From the NCBI GenBank assembly GCA_036381835.1, contig DASVCA010000003.1, forward strand, positions 1 through 11,755: DNA of 11,755 nucleotides, written 5' to 3'. The notes beneath the pieces are model-generated. The model saw nothing but the letters and a program-made list of their open reading frames with translations, had not been told where the DNA came from and ran no database searches. The stretch comes from DASULK01 sp036381835 (GTDB lineage Bacteria; Actinomycetota; Actinomycetes; Mycobacteriales; Micromonosporaceae). A program made the translations under genes and the position numbers. Numbering within the stretch: the stretch's first letter is position 1; every line of letters begins with the position of its first letter. Below, one piece after another: positions 1-6,282 of the stretch.

Positions 1-4
1 GCCC

Positions 5-1462
5 GTGACTTCCCGCCCGAGCGCACGTTCGGCCTCCGCCCGCCCCCGAGCCACGGGGCGGGACGCTCGCCCCGTCTACCAGTGCGACGCCTGCGGCCAT
101 CAGCCCCCGAAATGGGTGGGGCGCTGCCCGGAGTGCGGGGAATGGGGGGCGGTCATCGAGGTGGCCGCCGGCCCCGTGGTCTCGGGCCGAGTCGTCAGCT
201 CGCGGCTGCCGGCCGAACCGGCCCGCCCCATCTCCAGCATCAGCGCCGAACCGGCGAAGGCCAGACCGACCGGGGTGAGCGAACTCGACCGGGTGCTCGG
301 CGGCGGGCTCGTACCGGGCGCGGTCGTCCTGCTCGCCGGGGAGCCGGGCGTGGGCAAGTCGACGCTGCTACTCGACGTCGCACAGCAGTGGGCGGACCAC
401 GCCGACACCCCGTCCCTTGTGGTCAGCGGCGAGGAGTCGGTGAGCCAGGTCCGGCTGCGCGCCGAACGCATGGGCGCCCTGCACGACCGGCTCTACCTGG
501 CGGCGGAGACTGACCTGGGTGCCGTACTCGGGCATCTCGACGCGGTCCGGCCGGGACTGCTGGTGCTCGACTCGGTGCAGACCGTCTCCGCGCCCGGCGT
601 GGAGGGCGTGCCGGGTGGGGTGACGCAGGTACGCGCCGTCGCCGCCGCGCTGGTCACGGTCGCCAAGGAACGGGGCATCGCGACGGTCCTGGTCGGACAC
701 GTCACCAAGGACGGCCAGGTCGCCGGCCCTCGGGTGTTGGAGCACCTGGTCGACGTGGTGCTGTATTTCGAAGGCGACCGCCACTCGTCGCTGCGCCTGG
801 TCCGAGGGGTGAAGAACCGGTTCGGCGCCGCCGACGAGGTGGGCTGCTTCGAGATGCACGAGGGCGGCATCACCAGCCTGCCCGACCCCTCCGGCTTGTT
901 CCTGACCCGCTACTCCGAACCGGTGCCCGGCACCTGCGTCACGGTCGCCGTGGAGGGGCGACGAGCCCTGGTCACCGAGGTGCAGGCACTGATCGGGGCA
1001 ACGGTGGCCGGCTCGCCCCGACGGACCGTTTCCGGCCTGGACAGCGCCCGGCTGGCGATGGTGCTCGCGGTGCTGCAACGCCGAACCGAACGGCTCACCC
1101 TGCACGACCGGGAGGTGTTCGCGGCGACCGTGGGCGGCATCCGGGTGGTGGAACCGGCCGCGGATCTCGCGATCGCGCTCGCGGTCGCCTCCGGCGGCCT
1201 CGATCTCGCGCTCTCCCCGCATCTGGTGGCGATCGGCGAGGTCGGGCTGACCGGGGAGGTCCGGCGGGTGGGCGGGGTGCCTCGGCGGCTCGCCGAAGCG
1301 AGCCGTCTCGGCTTCCGGTACGCCCTGGTGCCACCGGGTTGCGGACCGGAGACGACCGAGACGGCCACCGGGATGCGGGTGATCGAGGTGAGCGACGTGC
1401 GTGCCGCTCTGCAGTGGGCGGCCCGACTCTCCGCCGACGATCCCACCGGCGCGGATGCGTAA
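5..1462 (+). CDS. radA: DNA repair protein RadA (Sms), branch-migration ATPase
   Basis: RadA is a RecA-like, DnaB-like ATPase that drives branch migration of recombination intermediates in the cytoplasm. The 485-residue product shows the family order: a C4 zinc finger (Cys27, Cys30, Cys41, Cys44), a RecA-type ATPase core with Walker A GEPGVGKST at 112-120, the RadA-specific KNRFG motif at 270-274, and a Lon-like C-terminal domain from about 290 to 470. That domain has EPAADLA where an active Lon protease would carry its serine, as expected for RadA. The length is close to the usual 450-480. The GTG start lies only four bases from the window edge, so its ribosome binding site cannot be checked; about 25 residues before the zinc finger is plausible. 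disA follows 119 bases downstream on the same strand. Known work in Bacillus and mycobacteria shows RadA binds DisA and inhibits its cyclase, so the pairing is functional. Confidence 0.95.
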   Translation: MTSRPSARSASARPRATGRDARPVYQCDACGHQPPKWVGRCPECGEWGAVIEVAAGPVVSGRVVSSRLPAEPARPISSISAEPAKARPTGVSELDRVLGGGLVPGAVVLLAGEPGVGKSTLLLDVAQQWADHADTPSLVVSGEESVSQVRLRAERMGALHDRLYLAAETDLGAVLGHLDAVRPGLLVLDSVQTVSAPGVEGVPGGVTQVRAVAAALVTVAKERGIATVLVGHVTKDGQVAGPRVLEHLVDVVLYFEGDRHSSLRLVRGVKNRFGAADEVGCFEMHEGGITSLPDPSGLFLTRYSEPVPGTCVTVAVEGRRALVTEVQALIGATVAGSPRRTVSGLDSARLAMVLAVLQRRTERLTLHDREVFAATVGGIRVVEPAADLAIALAVASGGLDLALSPHLVAIGEVGLTGEVRRVGGVPRRLAEASRLGFRYALVPPGCGPETTETATGMRVIEVSDVRAALQWAARLSADDPTGADA

Positions 1463-1463
1463 C

Positions 1464-1487
1464 CCCGGCCGGGTGCGGAAATTTCCG
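1464..1487. promoter_or_regulatory. Two adjacent perfect palindromes behind radA
   Basis: Immediately after the radA stop there is a 10-base palindrome CCCGGCCGGG (1464-1473) and, two bases on, a 12-base palindrome CGGAAATTTCCG (1476-1487). Neither is followed by a T-run, so an intrinsic terminator is unlikely. The second has the symmetry of a protein-binding operator and lies about 95 bases before the disA start. The binding protein is unknown. Confidence 0.35.
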
Positions 1488-1543
1488 GATTGCGATATCA
1501 GATCTCACAAGAAGTACGGAAGCGGTCACAGGAACGTAACCAC

Positions 1544-1581
1544 GCGAGCTTCTCGCACCAGGTGGTCCGTAGACTGTCCGG
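1544..1581 (+). promoter_or_regulatory. Putative leaderless promoter of disA
   Basis: TAGACT at 1570-1575 fits the actinobacterial TANNNT -10 consensus and ends six bases before the GTG at 1582, the spacing expected if transcription starts on the start codon itself. No Shine-Dalgarno-like purine run precedes the GTG, which agrees with a leaderless mRNA. The -35 zone has no good TTGAC match but carries a short inverted repeat, GCGAG-CTT-CTCGC (1544-1556), that could be a regulator site. This is inferred from sequence only. Confidence 0.4.
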
Positions 1582-2769
1582 GTGCCGATGGACCGGGAAA
1601 CCAACAAGACCGCCAGCGCCGGCTCCCCTGGCCGCGCCGGGGTCGTTGGTGCGAATGGGCGAGCCCTCCACCCGGGGCTGCCCGCCGGCGGCTCCGCGAG
1701 CGGGAGCGGGGATCCGCTGCGGGCCACCCTTGCTCTCATGGCGCCGGGGACCGCGCTTCGCGAGGGACTCGAGCGCATCCTGCGCGGCAACACCGGCGCG
1801 CTGATCGTGCTCGGCTACGACGAGACCGTCGAATCGATCTGCACCGGTGGCTTCCCGCTCGACGTCGAGTTCTCGGCGACGAAGGTGCGGGAGCTGTGCA
1901 AGATGGACGGCGCGGTGGTGCTCTCCAGCGACGGGTCCCGGATCGTGCGCGCCGGGGTGCACCTGATGCCCGACTCGTCGATCCCCACCGAGGAATCCGG
2001 CACCCGGCACCGCACCGCGGAACGGGTGGCCCGCCAGACCGGCTACCCGGTGATCTCGGTCAGCCAGTCCATGCGGATCATCAGCCTGTACGTGAACGGG
2101 CAACGTCACGTCATCGACGATTCAGCGGCGATCCTGTCCCGCGCGAACCAGGCCCTGCAGACTCTGGAGCGGTACAAGCTGCGGCTCGACGAGGTCTCCG
2201 GCACCCTGTCCGCGCTGGAGATCGAGGACCTGGTGACCGTACGGGACGCGGTGTCGGTGGTACAGCGCCTGGAGATGGTCCGCCGGATCGCCGACGAGAT
2301 CGCCGGGTACGTGGTGGAGTTAGGCACCGACGGCCGGCTGCTCGCCCTGCAACTCGACGAGCTGATGGCCGGAGTGGACTCCGACCGCACCCTGGTGATC
2401 CGCGACTACCTGCCGACCGGACGCAAGGCCCGCACCCTCGACGAAGCGCTGGTCGAACTCGACATGCTGAGCGCGGCGGAGCTGATCGATCTGGTGTCGG
2501 TGGCCAAAGCGATCGGCTACCCCGGGTCGAGCGACGTGCTCGACTCGGCGGTGAGCCCGCAAGGCTACCGGATGCTGGCCAAGGTGCCGCGTCTGCCGAC
2601 CCCGATCGTGGAGCGGCTGGTCAACCACTTCGGGAGTCTCCAACGGCTGCTCGGCGCCACCGTCGAGGACCTGCAAGCAGTCGAGGGCATCGGTGACGCT
2701 CGGGCACGCACGATCCGGGAAGGGCTCTCACGGCTCGCCGAAGCGTCGATCCTGGAACGCTACGTCTGA
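1582..2769 (+). CDS. disA: DNA integrity scanning protein DisA, diadenylate cyclase
   Basis: DisA condenses two ATP into the second messenger cyclic di-AMP and slows this activity when it meets branched DNA. The 395-residue product has the DAC domain with DGA at 109-111 and RHR at 142-144, preceded by GALIVLG at 72-78. A helical spine and a C-terminal helix-hairpin-helix DNA-binding domain (about 330-395, with VEGIGDARA) follow. Mycobacterial DisA is near 358 residues; the extra length is an N-terminal tail of about 40 residues rich in Gly, Ala and Ser. The only in-frame starts before the conserved part are GTG 1582 and ATG 1588. I chose 1582 because of the promoter spacing, but ATG 1588 or even ATG 1738 cannot be excluded. 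Leu247 is a rare TTA codon (2320-2322). radA is upstream; an IS remnant begins on the stop codon. Confidence 0.95.
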   Translation: MPMDRETNKTASAGSPGRAGVVGANGRALHPGLPAGGSASGSGDPLRATLALMAPGTALREGLERILRGNTGALIVLGYDETVESICTGGFPLDVEFSATKVRELCKMDGAVVLSSDGSRIVRAGVHLMPDSSIPTEESGTRHRTAERVARQTGYPVISVSQSMRIISLYVNGQRHVIDDSAAILSRANQALQTLERYKLRLDEVSGTLSALEIEDLVTVRDAVSVVQRLEMVRRIADEIAGYVVELGTDGRLLALQLDELMAGVDSDRTLVIRDYLPTGRKARTLDEALVELDMLSAAELIDLVSVAKAIGYPGSSDVLDSAVSPQGYRMLAKVPRLPTPIVERLVNHFGSLQRLLGATVEDLQAVEGIGDARARTIREGLSRLAEASILERYV

Positions 2770-3105
2770 GTGTTTGATCGTCAACGCGATCCTGTACGTC
2801 GTCCGGTCGGATCGTCCATGGCGGCATCTACCGTGGATCTGCCACCATGACAGACGGTCTACCGATGCTCCGCCCGTTGGGAGGACGCCGGGTCATCGAC
2901 TCGCAGACAGCCGACCGTCAGCCGCGACTACGACACCGGTGAAAAGGGGTCAACGGCTGGAAAGGGATTCATTATCACCAACACAGCTGGGTCATGGAGA
3001 AGTCGCTGGCACGGCCCGCCGGATCACCCGCCGGCACCCGGCCCGACACCCAACCCGCCGAGCCTTCACCTGGACCTAATCAACACCCTCCCAAACACGC
3101 TCTTA
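2768..3105 (+). mobile_element. Decayed, internally deleted IS5-family remnant
   Basis: Directly after disA one frame reads LIVNAILYVVRSDRPWRHLP (about 2776-2835), matching the well-known IS5-family N-terminal block (VNAILYVLRTG..WRHLP). A second frame carries VIDSQTA (2892-2912), the block around the first catalytic Asp, and then KGVNGWKGIH (about 2943-2972), resembling the KK.NGRKRH block. The pieces lie in two frames, with an in-frame stop at 2940-2942. They are far closer together than in an intact transposase, so large internal deletions are implied. Possible ends are GAGTGTTTG at 2768 and, inverted, CAAACACGCTC at 3091-3101; they share GTGTTTG but match imperfectly. No functional transposase can be made. 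Which IS group it came from is not decided. Confidence 0.55.
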
Positions 3106-3240
3106 CGCTCTGACCTTCACGCTTCGAGGGGAGGCCAGCCGACCCCTCATTGTCGATCTGCGACTTCTTTCTGAAAGTTGCCCTGCGTGATATGGGCGCG
3201 ACAAGATCGGGACAGATCGCGCCAAAAAGTCCGGTTGCCC

Positions 3241-3371
3241 TTACCGTAGGTAGTAATGTGGCTCGATGTCGACCCGAGGCTGGTCCTCATAGGTCAGCGG
3301 CGGAGGGAAGCCGCTGATACCGTCGTGATCAATGAGAAGCGCCCCGCCGGAATGCAGCCGACGGGACGCGG
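3241..3371 (-). pseudogene. Possible 3' fragment of an unidentified gene
   Basis: On the minus strand an open frame ends at 3241 with a TAA stop. Its last 40 or so residues look like real protein: mixed hydrophobic and charged residues, aromatic-rich, with GGALLIDHDGISGFPPPLTY and a DIEPHYYLR end. Third codon positions are mostly G or C in this part. Upstream (higher coordinates) the frame runs into the start of the secreted-protein gene and loses any coding look, so a complete gene is not supported. I do not recognise the family. It may be the leftover tail of a gene disrupted when the accessory segment was assembled, or chance. Confidence 0.25.
3294..3317. repeat. 8-bp perfect stem-loop upstream of the secreted gene
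   Basis: TCAGCGGC (3294-3301) and GCCGCTGA (3310-3317) are exact inverted arms around the 8-base loop GGAGGGAA. The hairpin lies about 90 bases before the GTG at 3408, so it may be in the 5' leader or be an operator. The purine-rich loop resembles a ribosome binding site, but no start codon follows at a usable distance on the plus strand. Confidence 0.4.
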
Positions 3372-3407
3372 GTGTCCCCACTATTGGTACTCGTGGAATG
3401 GAGTGTT

Positions 3408-4478
3408 GTGAGGACGAAAGCGATTCTATCCGGGCTGATGGCATTTGCCATAGGGTCCGCTGGTGCGGCGACCATCGCCACGCCTGCTAGCGCTGCCGAA
3501 CAGCCGGTCGTCCGGAAGGCGTACTTCAACGCTGCGGAGCTCCGGGCGGCGAGCGTGCGAGCAGACAGACTGCCTGCGACGGCGACAAAGGCACGGAGCC
3601 GGGTTGCCGAGCACCTCAACGATCAGGCCCGGCTCGGCCGGGTGGTCGACGAGCGCACGGTGAGCGTGGCTTCGCTACCGGATCCATTTACACCAGGTCG
3701 ACGGATAGACGTAGTGTGGGAGGGCGAGCAGGCCCCGCAGTCGATCGAGATTCAGCTTGCCGAGTTCGCTGACGGCTCCGGGCAGATGGGTATGGGAGTC
3801 GAGTCGGGTGGAGCGCCTGCGACGGCGATCGTTCCCACGTCGACCGGCGCGGGCTACAGCGCGGGCAGCAATCCCAAGAACATGTACAAGCAGAACAACG
3901 GCTGCACTACGACCTGGTTTGACCCCCATTACACGGCAGACCGCGATCACAAGATGGTCTCGTGTTGGGAGTGGTGGGCGCAGCCCAGCACCGTTCACTG
4001 GGTGTACAACCGCTGGATGCTCTGGACGCCGGCGGTGCCGAAGTTCGGGCTCTACAAGACGACGGATCTCTACGCCGCGTCACGTCCGTGGGCGGGTTAT
4101 GAATCGCGGCTACCCAAGCTCAACGACTGGAGCCCTCGCTACCTCAATGCCACCTGCTACACGGCTGGCACGTTCACTCTCAGTGGCACCTACGGCGGCG
4201 TCACAGGAGAAGTCAGCGTACCGTACAACAAGTGCGAAGATTACTGGCTGGACATCAACACGACGAGTCGTAAGATCGGCATTGACTATCAGCTTGACGA
4301 TACGACGTGGAACGGTCGCACCGGTCAGATGTACATGGACGTCGCCGGCGACTTCAATGCCAGTAACTCCACCGTCGTGCCCATCATGGCAGACTACAAC
4401 TGGGCGACGGTGGCCAACCAGTTCGTCCAGGGAACCTGGCAGAAACAGCACTGGGTTCAGAAAGACAGCGGATGGTAA
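3408..4478 (+). CDS. Secreted Trp-rich protein of unknown function
   Basis: Predicted 356-residue exported protein. The frame is open from a GTG at 3372, but the GTG at 3408 is preferred because it puts a classical Sec signal peptide at the very N-terminus: MRTK, a hydrophobic core from about 5 to 24, then PASA-A with likely cleavage after Ala29. GGAG at 3400-3403 lies four bases before it. The mature part begins with a charged segment and continues as a probably beta-rich domain. That domain has about fifteen tryptophans (for example a WEWW cluster at 187-190) and exactly four cysteines (166, 186, 250, 276), suggesting two disulfides outside the cell. I see no catalytic signature. Its last seven bases overlap the start of the hydrolase gene, so the two are probably co-translated. 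Codon usage is less GC-biased than the core genes. It might bind wall, glycan or a hydrolase partner; that is guesswork. Confidence 0.8.
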   Translation: MRTKAILSGLMAFAIGSAGAATIATPASAAEQPVVRKAYFNAAELRAASVRADRLPATATKARSRVAEHLNDQARLGRVVDERTVSVASLPDPFTPGRRIDVVWEGEQAPQSIEIQLAEFADGSGQMGMGVESGGAPATAIVPTSTGAGYSAGSNPKNMYKQNNGCTTTWFDPHYTADRDHKMVSCWEWWAQPSTVHWVYNRWMLWTPAVPKFGLYKTTDLYAASRPWAGYESRLPKLNDWSPRYLNATCYTAGTFTLSGTYGGVTGEVSVPYNKCEDYWLDINTTSRKIGIDYQLDDTTWNGRTGQMYMDVAGDFNASNSTVVPIMADYNWATVANQFVQGTWQKQHWVQKDSGW

Positions 4479-5845
4479 CAAACCCTCACGATAATCGAGG
4501 GCTTGGATGGCGGGCGTGGCGGCGTAGCCGCGGCGCCCGCCGCGCCGCAGTCGCAGCGCTTCTTGCCGCGATTCTCGGCCCGGTCGCCCTCATCGCACTT
4601 CCGAAGCTCGCATCCAGGACGGGACAAGTCGAGCAGAGCCTAGATCCCTGGACATCGTTGTCTGAATCGTGCGATACCGTGCCGACGCGCGAAACATGCT
4701 CGGCGATCACCGACGGCGTGCATACTTGGCGCTATGCCCTTCTCCGCAGCCGTAATAGGACGGCCGAAACCGTCCTCGTTGACCTCGGGGGGCCTGGGAT
4801 AGCTTTGCTGTCTGGAGCTGCAAACCTTGGTGCATTCGCGGCCAACTTCAGCATGCTGAGCGAGCGGTACAACCTGCTTTTCATTGAGGAGCCATGGGTG
4901 ACGCAAGAGCTTCCCCAGGGTTGTGAGAGCGCGCTCGCGGCACATTATCGCCATCTCCGAAATCAGGTCGCTGCAGTCAATGACAGCGCCCCAGACGTTG
5001 CACAGACCTGCCAGCTAGCATGGCGGCCGGGCTTACAGCCCAACCAGCCGGTTGCAAACCGGGATTGGGGATTCGATCCAGCCACCTATGCCGACTTGGT
5101 CATGGCGATCATCCGAATGAACCACGTCAACCTCAAGGGGTTCGTTGGTCACTCCTGGGGTTCCATGAGGCTCGCCTACTTGCTGAACGGAGCATCTGAT
5201 GAGGCCGAGGGGATCAGCTTGGCCTGGAGTGTTCTCGTTCGCCCGTTCCCCGTGGGAGTCGATGGTGAGGCCCTCATTTCAGAACAGGCCACCATTCTGG
5301 AACGAGAGTTCGGTGCCGTCGAGGCAATTGCACCGACGGCGGTAGCGTCCCGTTCGTTGCCGGTGACATTATTCGACCAACTATCCGCCGTGGTTGAGCT
5401 GGGTTACTCCGACGAAAGGTACGTAAAGGAGCGCTCCAGAAGGATTATCCAAGGTGAAGCCGTCGCTGAGATCGGCACCCTTTCCGACGAGTACTGGCAG
5501 CGGTTTGGCCGAGACTCGCTATCCCCCGCGAGACTCGCCGAGTGGCAGGAAGTGTGTTCGACAACTCAGCCACCAACTGGTGCCAACAAGAAGATTCGTA
5601 GTGTTGCTGATCTTTTAGCGTCACGGTTCGCTGCCTGCGACCGCATTCCGCTGCATCGGGAAATCGAGGCGACAACAGCTGGCAAAGCGTGCATCGTGAC
5701 AGCATCAAATGACTCCGTAACACCTCAACTGCTGATAAGAAATACATATCAAAGGGCATCCCCGGAAGCTACATGGGTTGAGTCGACGGAACGTCAGCAC
5801 GGCTCCTTCGACGGACTCAGTGAGTGCCTAGAGGTAGTTCTTTGA
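4472..5845 (+). CDS. Exported alpha/beta-hydrolase, S33 (proline-iminopeptidase) type
   Basis: Predicted 457-residue serine hydrolase. The N-terminus has many arginines and then a hydrophobic stretch (about 25-45), so it is either anchored or cleaved and faces outward. Eight cysteines (67, 76, 151, 180, 362, 389, 407, 452) fit an extracellular, disulfide-bonded protein. A full catalytic triad is visible: Ser228 in the nucleophile elbow GHSWGS (226-231), Asp414 in ASNDSVTP, and His443 in RQHGS. LGGPG (105-109) matches the oxyanion loop, and GxSWGS plus GGPG is the proline-iminopeptidase / tripeptidyl-aminopeptidase hallmark. The position usually held by D-RG-G.S reads IEEPW, a divergence. The substrate is unknown: an aminopeptidase or esterase role is possible. 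The ATG overlaps the upstream secreted gene's stop (ATGGTAA), implying coupling. Three rare TTA codons (Leu188, Leu300, Leu382) and low GC suggest acquisition from outside or bldA-type control. Confidence 0.85.
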   Translation: MVTNPHDNRGLGWRAWRRSRGARRAAVAALLAAILGPVALIALPKLASRTGQVEQSLDPWTSLSESCDTVPTRETCSAITDGVHTWRYALLRSRNRTAETVLVDLGGPGIALLSGAANLGAFAANFSMLSERYNLLFIEEPWVTQELPQGCESALAAHYRHLRNQVAAVNDSAPDVAQTCQLAWRPGLQPNQPVANRDWGFDPATYADLVMAIIRMNHVNLKGFVGHSWGSMRLAYLLNGASDEAEGISLAWSVLVRPFPVGVDGEALISEQATILEREFGAVEAIAPTAVASRSLPVTLFDQLSAVVELGYSDERYVKERSRRIIQGEAVAEIGTLSDEYWQRFGRDSLSPARLAEWQEVCSTTQPPTGANKKIRSVADLLASRFAACDRIPLHREIEATTAGKACIVTASNDSVTPQLLIRNTYQRASPEATWVESTERQHGSFDGLSECLEVVL

Positions 5846-6278
5846 CAAGGCGAAGAAAAATCAAGCACGGTAGGGGTGAGGCTCTCGATAAGACAACTGA
5901 TCGACGATGATGCTATGTCCCAACCGGAGGCCTCGCGCTGTCGCATACTGCCGCGACTCGCTGGCAGACCGCAACCTCAGCCTGGCCTTGTGCATTCACG
6001 AGGTTTGTGATGGGTACGTTTTGATTATTCCCTAAACGAGGAAAGTCGCCGTCCTGATCCTGGACGATGTTGATTGAGAAGATCGCTAATCGTCCAGGAG
6101 ACGAACAGCACCTTCGCAGTGAAGCGAAGAACATCGGCCAGGTTGCGAAAAAGGGACAAGCGTGCTGTCGAGCTGAGGCGGTCGCCGTGGTGGTGAGCCA
6201 GCAGGTGCGCGACAATGCCATCGCCCGTATCGACGCCGAGTTGACCCGTATCGCCTTGAAGGGGCACCAGCTCAGGCG
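5846..6278. other. Structured gap between hydrolase gene and conserved minus-strand block
   Basis: No confident gene. The DNA is clearly less GC-rich than the flanking core. It contains an 11-bp stem-loop (6058-6099), a 6-bp stem-loop CTTCGC/GCGAAG around a 6-base loop (6112-6129), and a repeated CCCGTATCG (about 6223 and 6245). There is no clear Rho-independent terminator for the hydrolase gene. Open frames exist on both strands, the most suggestive being the minus-strand one described separately. The right edge of the accessory DNA is probably in or just after this gap. Confidence 0.45.
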
Positions 6279-6282
6279 TCAC
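6025..6282 (-). CDS. Possible small hypothetical gene coupled to the membrane-protein gene
   Basis: An 85-codon frame on the minus strand starts with a GTG whose last two bases fall in the stop codon of the preceding membrane-protein gene (GTGA overlap), the same arrangement seen between the ACT and def genes. The product would contain a moderately hydrophobic segment (about 46-63) and no motif I recognise. Third positions are roughly two-thirds G or C, weaker than in the core genes and tailing off towards the end. It crosses the 11-bp inverted repeat at 6058-6099. It may be a real small gene, a truncated gene cut by the insertion, or a chance frame. Confidence 0.25.
   Translation of the reverse strand: MTPELVPLQGDTGQLGVDTGDGIVAHLLAHHHGDRLSSTARLSLFRNLADVLRFTAKVLFVSWTISDLLNQHRPGSGRRLSSFRE
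6058..6099. repeat. 11-bp perfect stem-loop
   Basis: TCCTGGACGAT (6058-6068) and ATCGTCCAGGA (6089-6099) are exact inverted arms separated by a 20-base, A/T/G-rich loop. There is no T-run after either arm, so a simple terminator is unlikely. The size fits a structured RNA element, a recombination site or a small transposable-element end. Confidence 0.5.

Larger units (their letters stand above)
3106..3407. other. Intergenic stretch rich in short inverted repeats
   Basis: No plus-strand gene is supported here. The stretch is less GC-rich than the core genes. It holds four exact inverted repeats: GAGGGG/CCCCTC (3126-3131 with 3143-3148), CTTTC-T-GAAAG (3167-3177), GGCGCGA/TCGCGCC (3195-3201 with 3217-3223) and TCAGCGGC/GCCGCTGA (3294-3317). 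None has a following T-run on the plus strand, so they are not classical terminators. The promoter for the secreted gene at 3408 should lie here; TAATGT at 3254-3259 is a possible -10 element but lacks a well-placed -35. Confidence 0.4.

Noticed and set aside
368..1222. 284-codon minus-strand frame inside radA
   Set aside because: Antisense to a clear RadA frame; its Arg/His/Gly-rich, low-complexity product is typical of GC-rich shadow frames.
1463..1581. LexA (SOS) box before disA
   Set aside because: No TCGAAC-N4-GTTCGA type site found; the nearby GAACGTAAC lacks the inverted half.
1401..2696. 431-codon plus-strand frame overlapping radA's end and disA
   Set aside because: The product is a run of Arg, Pro and Gly with no domain; disA occupies the same DNA in another frame with full family motifs.
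2693..3079. 128-codon plus-strand frame as an intact gene
   Set aside because: It starts inside disA; only a short part resembles a transposase and the other conserved blocks lie in another frame. Treated as a decayed IS.
3195..3228. GGCGCGA/TCGCGCC hairpin followed by AAAAAG as a terminator
   Set aside because: The run after the stem is A, not T, on the plus strand; on the minus strand the T-run precedes the stem, so it is the wrong layout in both directions.
3372..3407. GTG at 3372 as start of the secreted protein
   Set aside because: It would put twelve residues, including Glu and Trp, ahead of the basic start of the signal peptide; GTG 3408 gives a normal one with GGAG before it.
2770..6278. 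CRISPR array, tRNA gene or c-di-AMP (ydaO) riboswitch
   Set aside because: No spaced direct repeats, no cloverleaf or attachment-site pair, and no ydaO-like conserved blocks were seen by eye.
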